Assembly: GCF_018812025.1 (NCBI RefSeq)
Contig: NC_063045.1
Span: 56,925,957 to 56,989,956 of the forward strand
Source: Megalobrama amblycephala
Taxonomy: Eukaryota; Chordata; Actinopteri; Cypriniformes; Xenocyprididae
DNA length: 64,000 nt
Reading direction: 5' to 3'
A program made the position numbers and the translations under genes. Of the stretch, positions 52,833 to 64,000 are shown piece by piece. The notes beneath the pieces were generated by a model that made no database searches, was not told the origin of the DNA, and was given only the letters and a program-made list of their open reading frames with translations. The stretch's first letter is position 1, and the number at the start of each line of letters is the position of its first letter.

Positions 52833-53669
52833 CCGTAGCTAAAATCATGTTCTGAGGCAGGGAGCGGGTGGACATCATGGAACCTGGTAGCTGTGAATAC
52901 TAATAAGCTCCACACAAAACATATGGACTTGTGCCAGTTGCAGTGACGCCGAGGCACCTTATTTGTTTCTGTTTAGAACGCCTCAAAGTGCTCCAAGAAA
53001 CACAACATACCACAGGATGGGCATGGAAGCTTTCTGAACGCTTCCTCCAATGGACAGCAACAACTGAGGCTCACAATAACTTTGCTTGGGAAACTGGCAT
53101 CTCAGGAACACATAGGGTTTGTGTTACGCATCCATACAATGGCTCATTAAAGGTGGATCGAGCTCTGCACCACCTCGGTAAAGATGCCTGGCACATTGCA
53201 GGAAACGTTTATTGTTCTGTACAAGCTGTTTCCTTGTTTCTCTTCTCATGACGAACAACTGAAGCAAGGCGGGTGGGAGTTAAGGCAAACGTTACTTTCT
53301 GTTCATGTAAAACCCAGTTCAAACTGAAAGCTGGCAATGAATTGTTTACATAATGAAAAATAGTAACATTAGTTCAGAAATGTAAATGCTGGAATGTGAA
53401 ATATGGTTATGAGTTAGTTAAGCCCTGCCAGAAAATATATATTTTATCAATTTTAAGTTTAATTGTATAGAAAATAGAATGAATACAATTGCGTTAACAC
53501 ATTTAATGTGATTGTGATGTTCTATAACAAAATGAACATCAAAAGTAGGTCTTTATAATCAAGAATTGCTTTAGACATTTTATTTAATTTACAAATTTGT
53601 AAGAAAACTAAATAAATTGAATAGTCAGCTTATCCAATTTCCGGCAAATTTAATTCCCTTTCTCCAGAA
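52833..53669. other. sequence between two direct repeats
   Basis: About 840 bp of unknown sequence between the direct copies. A 106-codon open frame at 52931-53251 (plus) has no family resemblance that I recognise. Confidence 0.35.
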
Positions 53670-53954
53670 ACTGCCACAACCATGTACAATGTACAACAAT
53701 ATTTTGAAAAGGTAATGTGAGGGGCTATACAGTTCCTTTATGACTGTACAGGAAGTGGCCTCAGTCTTAAAAAATGAAGAGTGATCTCACGATTGATAGG
53801 GAAAATGGCTCCGGAAATTTGAAGGAAACAGTGAGTCAGATGAGTGAATTTTCACCGCTGTAAGGGGGCCAGTAAGAACCAGTTTGCCCTGGGGACATAA
53901 ATGAGTAAATCCCAGCAAATTATTGGATAAAACGGTGGTCATACTTGTACAATG
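53670..53954. repeat. 290-bp direct duplication, copy 2
   Basis: Second copy of 52543-52832, with conserved AGGGGCTATACAGTTCCTTT and GGCCAGTAAGAACCAGTTTG. Confidence 0.85.
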
Positions 53955-54701
53955 TCTGCAAACACTGCTTTATATGAAGTACTTGACTCACAATTTCTTT
54001 CAGAAATGACAATATTAATGTACAAGATACAATCAGACCTGCTTCCTGGTGATAACTGGACATGGATATAAACTTCATTACTGCACTTGAGGAACACATT
54101 GTAAAACTCATTTTGTAATATAGCCAGTTTATAAACTGGAAATCATTAAAATGACTCATGAAGGATGGGTGGATGAAGTACTTCATGACTCTTAAAGTTT
54201 GGCATTTGCTTATTCCAATGTGCAATTTTGAATATAAACAAAACTCCCATTGGCATAAATCACCTTGAAGCGCCAGCCTGCATATTTCACAAAATCATTG
54301 TTTAAAGGCAATTTGTTTTATAAACATTTTTGTTATACTGGTTAAAACTGTCTTCACATCCTGATAGCAATCAATAATAGAAGTGGTCCAAATAAAAAAA
54401 TAAAAAATAAAAAAAAAAAAAAAAATTTTTTTACATATATCTTCTGTGGAAGATATGTTCACAGATATGTTCTGTGAGGCTATACAGAGTTGTAGACAGA
54501 GCGCCATAATCGAACAGCAGCCTTTTACAGTTCCTCCTCAACCAAAACAACCAGCTGTTCACATCCTCAGACAGATTTGTGCATTTCTATGTCAACACTA
54601 TTAACGGAAAAATGAATCTGTAGTAGTCGTGGTCCAAGTCTGAGTTGTTTACGTTTATTATTATTGTAATGTTATGTGCTTAGAGACATGAGGTAATTTA
54701 A

Positions 54702-55658
54702 AGGTGCCATCGAACGTTTTTTTACAAGATGTAATATAAGTCTAAGGTGTCCCCTGAATATGTCTGTGAAGTTTCAGCTCAAAATACCCCATAGATTTTT
54801 TTTAATTAAGTTTTTTTAACTGCCTATTTTGAGGCATAATTAGAAATGCGGCGATTCAGGCTGCTGCCCCTTTAATTGCTCGCGCTCTCCACCCCCTCCC
54901 GAGCTCTCGACTCTATCACTGCATAAACAAAGTTCACACAGCTAATATAACCCTCAAAATGGATCTTTACAAAGTGTTCGTCATGCAGCGTCTAATCGCG
55001 TAAGTATGGTATTTATTTGGATGTTTACAATTGATTCTGAATGAGTTTGATGGTGCTTCGTGGCTAATGGCTAATGCTACACAGTTGGAGAGATTTATAA
55101 AGAATGAAGTTGTGTTTATGCATTATACAGACTGCAAGTGTTTAAAAATGAAAATAACGACGGCTCTCGTATCCATGAATACAGTAAGAAATGATGGTAA
55201 CTTTAACCACATTTAACAGTACATTAGCAACATGCTAAGGAAACATTTAGAAAGACAATTTACAAATATCACTAAAACTATCATGTAATCATGGATTATG
55301 TCAGTTATTATTGCTCCATCTGCCATTTTTCACTGTTGTCCTTGCTTGCTTCCCTAGTCTGATGATTCAGCTGTGCACAGATCCAGACGTTAATACTGGC
55401 TGCCCTTGTGTAATGCCTTGATCATGGGCTGGCATATGCAAATATTGGGGTCGTACATATTAATGATCCCGACTGTTGCGTAACAGTCGGTGTTATGTTG
55501 AGATTCGCCTGTTCTTCGGAGGTCTTTTAAACAAATGAGATTTATATAAGAAGGAGGAAACAATGGAGTTTGAGACTCACTGAATGTCATTTCCATGTAC
55601 TGAACTCTTGTTATTCAACTATGCCGAGGTAAATTCAATTTTCAATTCGTTGGCACCT
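54702..55658. mobile_element. TTAA-flanked element with AGGTGCC ends, copy 2
   Basis: TTAA at 54698-54701 and 55659-55662, ends AGGTGCCATCGAACG and CGTTGGCACCT. At 957 bp it is longer than the 48267-49016 copy and inverted to it. The interior includes GCTAATGGCTAATGCTACAC and TTAACAGTACATTAGCAACATG. Confidence 0.88.
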
Positions 55659-56029
55659 TTAACGCCATCTCTCGTGACGTGTTCTAGACTCTGCTGTGCG
55701 AGTTCATGTGTTTTGGAGGAGGCGTTGCTTTGGAGACGCTCTGAAGGAAGAGTGGGATCTCATGCTTTCAAAGCTAGCTTGCTATTGCTAGCCTCTCCGA
55801 AATTGCCTACCCTACCTTTAACCATTTACTCATTACAGTCTCCATTAACAACTAGGCTATAGCCTACATTTTGGTTCATTTTAGTACAAAAAATTAAAAA
55901 AGTACAAGTTTACTTTCACACTGCTTAATACAGCCGCATTCTATAACCAAACTCATACCGAACGTGTATTTTCACTGCAGTATTAATGGAAGCTTCTGTT
56001 ACGTCAGTGCGAAAGAGTCACCCTGCGCA

Positions 56030-56250
56030 GCACATGCCCCTGTTAACATGCCCCTGTGGGGCCCATGCTGGCTTTTTGCAGGCACAGTGGGCTTGGGCCA
56101 GCCCACACCAAACCTAAACAGGCCCAGATGAGGCCCACAGCTTTGGGCTCACTGCGGGATCTCTGTGAGCCGCTCACAATAGCGGACTGCCCACATTAAG
56201 CCCATGATGGCCCAGTGTGGGCCAGCCCGTTCAGGCCCAGAGCAACTTTT
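56030..56250. repeat. GGCCCA/TGGGCC-rich repeat
   Basis: GGGGCCCATGCTGGC, GGGCTTGGGCCAGCCCACAC, GATGGCCCAGTGTGGGCCAG and similar blocks recur in a GC-rich island within AT-rich DNA. Confidence 0.7.
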
Positions 56251-59200
56251 GTAACTTTGGGCCCATTCAGGTTTTGTGTAGGCAGCCCACTTTCATTTCC
56301 CATGCTCTGTTTGGCTGCTTTTTAAAATTAAATGTTAAATTCAATAGGACCTTCCATTTATAACTCTGCACAGATGGAATAAAAATTAATGACAAATGAC
56401 AGTAATTCACATTCTTTTATACTGTTTTTTTTTTAATTACATACAAATATATGTTAAATTACAAAAATAATCTGTAATTATTACAATAACAAAACAGTTA
56501 TATGATAAAACGGTCAAAAGACTGCCAAACAAAAACCATAAAATGAAAGTAAAATCTCCTTATTTAAATAAGCTGAAAACACTGTCACATGACTGGCAGC
56601 AACAGAACATTAAACACTAACATATCTGTCTCTCAGCATCTTCACTTAAAATAGTAATGTTTGAAGTCACCGTTATGGAGGTAAGCTCTTGCTTCATTCA
56701 GTCCCTCCAGAAAAACGTTTTTTTTTTTGTGATTGTTGCGGGCAAAAATCCTTGATTTTGCGGCACGTTTTCTTAAAAAATGCGATGGAATATGCGGGAT
56801 ATTTTTGCAATTTTATGCGATGAAATTGAGGGAACTTGCAAAAACTGCGGTTTGATGAAAAAGAGAAAAAAAGGTGATTCCCCCAACACCCTGTTCTCAT
56901 TAGGCTACTACCTTAATGTAAAGAGTCATTTCTTATTACTACCTATGATAAGCAAGCATACTAAATCACAGAATATTTAAGTTCTCATTCTGTTTTATTT
57001 CAGACCTTAATTAACACATGGCTCAAACTTACAAAACATTGAGTCAAACAAGTCTGTAGCTTTACAAAAGGAAAATGAAAACTTCTGTAAAAATGAATAA
57101 ATAAAATATAAAAAAATAAAATGTGTGCTTCCTGTTTTACAGAGGTAGCTATACAAAATAGACATTTTCTGTTAAATTAAGTGCTTCCAATGCACAAAGT
57201 GCAATCTCTTACTGCAACGTAAATTATTTTACACTGTAAGGTTTTGGTACTGTTCTGTAACAAAAAAGTGCAATCTTACAACTGTAAAGTTGCATCAACA
57301 GTCTTTTGCACTTATTTTTGTTGGCAAATAGAATGATTTGCGTTTTTATTTCCTACTAAAGTCTTATGTAATACATTTAATAATTAGAGCCTAAGCTAAT
57401 TAAGTAAGAGCAATAACCATCACAAGCAAGCAATAATGAGCATTTTTCAAATATTCAGTTCAAGCGATGACACTGACAAGAGTTTAGAAAACTTGTATGA
57501 AAGTTTAATATGAAAATGAATAGTTGGATAGTTGGATTCACCATCACACTAGAACAATAGTCTTGAGGGAAATAATAAGACAGGACAGGATTTCCGCACT
57601 ATACAACTCCATCCTTCCCCAGCCCACGTGACACCATGGCTCACATCAGCCTCGCTGTTCGTCATCCACAGGCTGACATTCTCAGCTGCTGTGGCCAGAG
57701 CCAGAGCCAAAAAAGGAGGTCTAGATGCTTTGTTTCTGTGCTCATGTCCTGACTAATGTTACTGATGAGGCCCAATAGATACGTGTTTAATCCCAAACAC
57801 CTGGTGTGGCCTCTGCACTGAGCTCAGACTAGAGGAAACATCTGGAGAAAACATGCACATCAGCGTTTTTTGTGCACTTCTGGTGCTAGGTGTCTGTCTG
57901 GAGAGTACTCACGATTCTTGCTAAAAGTGATAAAACATATCGCCTCTTTGGAATGCTGGGACATCCGTGGCTGGAGTATGAGCTGAGATCAGATTTTGAT
58001 TAACGCAGCGTTGTTTGTGTTCTTTTTAATTATACTTCCATTGTGGATGAGAGGCTGATTGTTCTCAGGAAATTACGCCAGTTATTAGCTGACCCTGTTT
58101 TAATGTGTGTTCTGATCTATTTCTGTAGTACAAACATTTTGAAAGTTTTGAAACCTCTTACCTTGAGCAATAGTAATGGCGATGCTTGCCTATGCAAACT
58201 GGGTTTTGCACACTTTCAATGCATTCTGGTCTGATTGCACATTTCCATTTCTCTGTTTTCATAAAACCCCACATTTCCTTCCATGTGGAAATTTTTCTTA
58301 TCAGATTCCTCCCTTTTAAATTAGGTCACGAGGGTAGCTCTGCACAGATGCCACAGTGGTTGCATTTTGGGTTCCTAGGGGGTATTTTCCCACTGTTATG
58401 AGTAGTATAAATAGTTATAAGTAGTAAACGTTAGCGTTTTGGTGTGGTCTATCTTGTGATCATCATGCTACATTTACTTTACAGTAAGCCCATTAAGTAA
58501 AAAAACTTGAATCAACCAATGAGAGCATCTGTCGCTGTCATCGGGCAATTACTGGCATCCTGTTAACGTTTGTTTTTTTCTGAAACAAACGCAAAATGTC
58601 AGTTCACAGGACTGTTTTGGCGACATAAACACCAAAACAACAGGGACGTTTAAGACAAAAGCTGATAAAACAGAATTACTGATACTGCATTGGGTTTTTG
58701 TGAGTTTACATGAGACAGTTTGAGCAAATTTACATTGGGTGACCATATTTTAGTTTTCAAAAAAGAGGATGGTGGTGGTGGTGGTGGAACCATGTCACAA
58801 CCATGCAACTATGTTATTGAACTTTAATACATAAAGTAAAACATCATTTCCATTCAACTTTTGGCCCTCAACAATAGAATAATGACAAACAAATAATAAA
58901 AAAAATTGTTTAGCTTTTAATATCTTTTATATGACACCATTTCTTTTCATGGCTATAGGCTAAAATAAAAAATAAATAAATAAATAAAAAATCAGTTGCC
59001 ATAAAAAATCTACTATTTCAGTCAAAAATAATTTCAGTCCTCCATGTGTTCTCTGGTATATTCTCTTTCCCAACAGTCCTTGATTACAAATCACTTAGGC
59101 ATGAAAGTCTTTGTAGACGTGTTTAAAGACAAGTTGCCCCTGCTATGTTTCCAACCACCTATTTTATGCGCATTTTGGGATATCGCATTAAAAAAACGCT

Positions 59201-59676
59201 AGACTGAAACACCAAGATGCGCATAAATTTTAAAAATGCACATAAAAAAACCTTGTGCGCTAAACTAAGTAGGATACATTTTTATGCAACACAAAAACAT
59301 GCACATAAACTACGATGGAAACACTTTTACCAAATAAATTCCATGATGCACATCAAAAAAGACGTGACTTTGCGAAGGGACGGCATTTTTCTTAGTGATA
59401 TTTAACGCCAGTTTATCAGTTTTGTTCTCTTCGGCTCTTTACGCTGCTTTATTCGCAAATGTTTTATGCGATATTTAAAAATGGTTGTGAGAAAGAATAA
59501 CGACTGTAGAAAGCAAAAGCCGAATCCCGGACATTTTGGGTGATTTAGAAATCCCGGCTGGATGCACTTTATTAGGTCCAAAAAGAGGACATGTCCAAGA
59601 AAAAGAGGACCTATTTAGAAATGTTTACAAGTCGTCCTTGTAATGTAGGCCTACATCATCTGCAATACATTCTTAA
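56251..59676. other. intergenic, little recognised
   Basis: AT-rich intergenic DNA with a GGT run (58770-58787) and a TTTTATGCGCATTTTGG-type repeat piece around 59160-59350. No gene supported. Confidence 0.45.
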
Positions 59677-60078
59677 AGGGATAGATCACAACAAAATAAA
59701 AATTATCCCACGATTTACTCTTAAGCCATCCTAGGTGTAGCCTAGGCCTACTATCTTCTATCAGATGAACACAATCAGAATTTGCTGGAGGTTTTATATA
59801 TGGAAATTTTTCTTACAAAAACTCATCACTTCGCTTCAGAAAGCCTTTAACCCCCTGGAGCCATATGGGTTACTTTTATGATGGATGGATGGATGCACTT
59901 TTTTGGGCTTCCAAATACAGCGCCCCATTCACTTCCATTATAAAGCTTGGAGGAGCCAGGATATTTTTTAATATATCTCCGACTGTGTTCGTCTGAAAGA
60001 AGATAGTCATATACACCTAGGATGGCTTGAGGGTGAGTAAATCATGGGATCATTTTCATTTTTGGGTGAAATATCCCT
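59677..60078. mobile_element. TTAA-flanked fold-back element H
   Basis: TTAA at 59673-59676 and 60079-60082, ends AGGGATAGATCACAAC and TTTTTGGGTGAAATATCCCT. It carries arms with CTAGGTGTAGCCTAG/CACCTAGGATGGCTTGAG. 402 bp, the smallest of the set. Confidence 0.85.
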
Positions 60079-61177
60079 TTAAAACCGATGCGTTTTTTTG
60101 TTTTGTTTTTTTTTTTGGCAGTAAAGGGTTCTTGAGTTGAGCTATGGTTCTTTAGTGACTAACTAACTAACAACAAGATTCACATGTGTGTTATGACATG
60201 TGACATCACAAATACAAACATGACAGATGATGTGCAGGCTGGCACATGCTGCTGAGTTTTTACACCGACCCTCCTGAAGAACAAGCGCCTGAATCAACAG
60301 AGTTTTTCCTGCTTGAGTCTCACTCATCATTAGTGCTGCTGCCAAGATGGAACTGAATGCGTTGCTCAATTTTTACTTTGGAAAAGCAGCTGCCTTACCG
60401 ATAGTATACTTTTTTTTTTGCCTCATCTGTGACCCCAGCAACCTGATTACAGTAAATGTCATCAATAGCTTTACATGGAATTGAGCGTCTATGGTGGGTG
60501 TTCACTTAAGAAAAATTGAAACCTGTGGACAGGAAATTGTCACTTCTGGGAAAGCAGCTTTGTGTGAGAAAGCACTGTCCATTTCACTGAAATCTAATAA
60601 TAAGTTCTGTTAAATGAAAAAGCTTAATTTCAAAAAAGGTGAACAATAATAATAATACATTTATGTATGAATTGTCTTTACAGTTTCCTTTCTTCATTCT
60701 GAAGTCATTGGTTCTGTAAGGCAAACACTGATGTTTCAGACGATCAACAAACTGTTTGGCTCTCGAGTCTTTTGGTATCTCAAGGTGGTACGGTAGCCGT
60801 CTTCCGTCATTTTCTCTGCAGCTGCACGCTCACACTCACAAATATGAGACAGTTCACCCCTCTTCCTGTTTTTCCAGCGCCACTCCTCAGCATGCTTTAG
60901 GAGAGGAAGTAACAAATCTAAGCACACTTTATGTACTGTACACATGACACACTGGGCTGCACGTAGATGAAACCGTATCACGCAAGTTGAAAGACATTAA
61001 AAGATTTTCAAGTATAGTTTTTTTCATGTTTTTCAGATTAATGCTATAAAAATTGAATATTTTTGCCATGTCATATAAATGGGTTTACGTATTGAACAAT
61101 TAGATTTTTGTTTAAATTGAGTAGCTGTGTAGTTTTAAAACAAATTAAAGTTTACAGGCTTATGCATGTTGATCTAA

Positions 61178-61561
61178 CTGCATCCAAAATCAAATACTTC
61201 CCTACTATACTAGGCAAAAAACAGTATGTGGCAAAAGAAGTATGTCTGAATTCACAGTACAGTAGGCAAAAAGTATCCGGATAACCTACTAATTCCGGCG
61301 AGATTCTGAAGTGTGCATAAGATGGACACTTTACTATCCCAAGAGGCCACGGGAGAGGATTTGTGAATGGCAGTGAAGCTACGCAACTGAAGCTGGTAGA
61401 TCACATGATTATGACAACATGGCGAATGTAGTACGTTCAGATTACATTCATATACACACATTCATACTATATAGGACATACCTTTTTAGCGGTCGTGAAG
61501 TAAATACTTATTCAAAATAAGTACCTACTCAAGATAGTATGCGATTTCGAATCGCCAGTGT
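61178..61561. mobile_element. MITE, CACTGGCGATTCGAAATCGC end
   Basis: The right end GATAGTATGCGATTTCGAATCGCCAGTG and the left ATCCAAAATCAAATACTTCC are weakly inverted. GTATGT/ACATAC blocks are mirrored inside. The left boundary is uncertain. Confidence 0.5.
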
Positions 61562-61733
61562 AATTCATAATGGTGTTGTTGAAACAATATTATTGGTTGA
61601 CACATTTTCTATATTTTTTTAAAGTTTTATTTTAATTTGGAAAACATGTACAGGGTATGTGTGTATTTCAAGGAGCCAGATTAAAGCAATTAAAAAAAAA
61701 AATTGGGTCTAATTAGGCTACTTAACTTTGACT

Positions 61734-62925
61734 TAGGGCCGGTTTACACAATACCGTTTTCAACTAAAAACAGAAAAGTTTTATCCGTTTGGCTGTTCAT
61801 TTACACAACGTCGTTTTGGTGGCCTGAAAACGCAAACTTTTGAAAACGGGTTTTAAACAAGCGTGCCACACGAGTCCTGAAAAGTGAAGCCAAAGCGCCT
61901 CGATCGCCCCCAGGTGGCTGGAAGCAGTATAGGTCATAAACCCCGCCCTCTCCATGTATTCCAGTGGGACTTAAACTAAACAATTAAATTAATTACACTT
62001 CAAATATTTTTTTTCCAAAGACAATTTCTGTCATATTAGGCAGTTTTTATCACGCTGCGTTAGTTCAAGTGTTTGTTCTTTAAATAGGTTTGGTTTTAGT
62101 TAGTTATTTGATGCTATAAAAACGGGGTGTGGCATCATGATTGACAGCATCTCTGAGTGAAGTAGTCATTGAGGCGCCAACTTTTTTCTGGATCTTCGCA
62201 AGGTGACTGGAGCTTTAACTTTAATTTCTACATTTCCATATCTATTTATTTCTCACCGAAATAATAAGCTGTTCTGAGTTTGGGCGGGACCTTGATATCA
62301 CGGCTAGCTTGATATTTGTGCTCACTACTGCGCAGACTCTGGTTTCAAGTTCACTATGCGCAGACTCGAGACTCAAGATGTCAGCGCCATATAGACACAC
62401 TGGTGGCTTCACTTACTACAATGGAAGAGAGTGAAGGCGTGTCGTCCATATTTTTTACAGACTATGGTTTCAAAGTGCACGTTTTTAAAAACGATATCGT
62501 TGTCATCTCTGTGTAAACTGCAAAAACGGAAATCTGTGAAAATGGTGACGTCATGCACATGCCTATTACGTGTTTAGTCTATCCAGCTTTTTTTTTAATG
62601 CGTAAGTAATTGTTTTCTGTGAATATGCGAAACTTCCAATTTATTAGCCGCTACAGGGGAATAATGAGAAGAATATCAAAGTGCAGTAAACTGTAAAAAT
62701 AAGGTGGATAGGCATGGGCATATGGCGCAAATGCGCAGGCGCATAGTCTTTCTTTACAAAGTGACATCGCCAACTACTGTCTGGCATTCGTAATGCAGCA
62801 CTTTCAGTTGTTTTTGCGGATCCACGTGAATGGGGATAGTTTTGATAACATTGTAATCTGTACAAAGAAAAAACGTTTCCACTATTAGTACATCGTTGTC
62901 ATGTAAACGTACCCTTAGACTTTTG
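61734..62925. mobile_element. MITE with AGGGCCGGTTTACAC ends
   Basis: AGGGCCGGTTTACACAATACC is inverted at CATCGTTGTCATGTAAACGTACCCT. Internal TCATTTACACAACGTCGTTTT and GATATCGTTGTCATCTCTGTG suggest two overlapping copies. An unrelated 600-bp piece (61880-62470) lies in the middle. Confidence 0.55.
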
Positions 62926-63137
62926 CTTAACTTTAATAGCCTAGTCTGCATGTTTTAAATCATTTTAAATGTGTGCATTTAAAGTAAGTGAGAAAGACAG
63001 CTAGATAAAATAGACAGGCAAATCGTTGCTAAGATAGTCCAGTTGGTTGCTAGGGAGCTCTAGCTGCTTTCTAATGTGTTCTGGATGGTTACAATTTCTA
63101 GGCTGCTCGCTAGACGTTTTTAGGGTTTTCTAAGTGG

Positions 63138-63352
63138 GCTGGAACAACATTCCTATCCGAAAATTTAGTCCTAACCTTTTCCCGACGCCTAAACCTAACC
63201 CTATACCCATAACTTATCCCTAAAATCAGAGGGAAATGATAGGTGAATAACACTGTTGTGGAAGCACCTAACCCAGGTTGTAAGCCTAAACTCGACATAA
63301 ATGGTAAACTTGACCCTCAAATCTGACTGGTTGATTGGAATGTTGTTCCAGG
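63138..63352. mobile_element. short MITE with CTGGAACAACATTCC ends
   Basis: GGCTGGAACAACATTCC is inverted at GGAATGTTGTTCCAGG. The interior contains CCTAAACCTAACCCTATACCC, which only superficially resembles telomere repeats. Confidence 0.75.
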
Positions 63353-63539
63353 ATCAAGAAAGATGTTGATCCAGGAACATATGTTGTACTTGGTGAAATC
63401 ACGTTCACTTCGCCATGCAAACGATCATTGAAACTAGTTTTCAAGTTGACAGAACTTCAAAGAACAACATATAAACATCCTGGTCAATGAACTCTGATAA
63501 AATGAGAAAAGTTTCGCATTCGAAGTTACTGTAGGCTAT

Positions 63540-64000
63540 TAGCACGTGAGGCATTTACGCAGATAAGCGCGCGCTCTCCCTCCCACATATACACACACAT
63601 ATAGGAGACACACATTATTGCTCAAAATGGAATAATAGAAAGCGTTTCGAGATGTTTATCTGAACAACATATCAGGTGCGCCTTAATTTCCAGTCAATCA
63701 TTCCTGACGTGCCTTACAAGAAGACGAAATTCATTTTATACATTTGTGCTTTGGCATTTGTCTCCTTTGTGTAAAGGGGTCATTTCTTCCTAAAGAATAC
63801 CAGGAAGACAAGGAAGTCACACTTCCAGTATATCGCTGCTCCCGTCACTTTTCGAAAACTCCGAATGTGATGCAGTTGAGCGTTATGCAGTTTTGTCCAG
63901 CGCCTTTCACTTCTGATTTGCTGTTGGGAGACGCTTTGTGCGCGCTCTGATTGGCTGGAGCCGCTCCTCTTTGTTGTGAGTGCACCATAACAGCATCCCC
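63540..64000. promoter_or_regulatory. promoter-like edge of a neighbouring gene (possible)
   Basis: The last bases are GC-richer than the surroundings, with GCGCGCGCTCTCCCTCCC and CTCTGATTGGCTGGAGCCGC (an inverted CCAAT box). They may belong to a gene starting right of the window. No exon seen. Confidence 0.25.

Noticed and set aside
52931..53251. 106-codon open frame on the plus strand
   Set aside because: No recognisable domain, no splice or promoter context, and it lies between unknown repeats.
48329..55596. Two similar open frames of 68 codons (48329-48535 plus; 55390-55596 minus)
   Set aside because: Their similarity comes from both lying in copies of the same TTAA element; no selection for protein coding is evident.
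63175..63215. CCTAACCCTA runs resembling telomere repeats
   Set aside because: Too short and irregular; they lie inside a small MITE and are not TTAGGG arrays.

Overview
The window is vertebrate nuclear DNA, most probably from a teleost fish of the carp/zebrafish group (Cyprinidae). It is AT-rich, has GT-AG split genes with small exons inside large introns, and is packed with short palindromic DNA transposons of the kinds typical of cyprinid genomes. No bacterial, viral or CRISPR-like content was seen. The species call rests on repeat style and protein similarity recalled from memory; no search was run.

Two protein-coding genes can be read, both on the minus strand. (1) mctp1 (multiple C2 and transmembrane domain protein 1) occupies about 1.7-32.1 kb. 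Sixteen coding exons join in frame, covering the N-terminal region, all three C2 domains and the first part of the membrane-anchor region; the 3' end lies beyond the left edge. (2) septin5 occupies 36.1-45.9 kb. Twelve coding exons, including an 11-nt microexon, join into a complete 369-residue septin, the length I recall for human SEPTIN5. The genes are head-to-tail, with the septin5 stop about 4 kb upstream of the mctp1 start. They need not act in one pathway, although both products work at membranes: MCTP1 as a calcium-responsive ER/vesicle protein, septin 5 as a filament GTPase at the cell cortex and presynaptic membrane.

The rest is introns and intergenic DNA dominated by transposons. 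Identified are a Tc1-like element with a broken DD34E transposase inserted in a GATA/ACAG microsatellite (17.4-19.0 kb), an hAT element with an 8-bp target duplication (12.7-13.7 kb), and at least ten fold-back elements bounded by TTAA on both sides. There is a four-deep transposon nest at 12.6-15.6 kb, a 76-bp minisatellite with a dimeric higher-order unit (23.1-24.2 kb), and a 1.4-kb array of about 29-bp units that appears to have grown out of a transposon arm (28.6-30.0 kb). From 46 kb to the right end there is no gene I can support; the last few hundred bases look promoter-like.

The most interesting non-repeat signals are a roughly 100-bp inverted duplication of the septin5 start/promoter region (45.87-46.37 kb), a CAG-rich splice acceptor in mctp1 next to a transposon end, and a palindromic CCAAT element upstream of mctp1.
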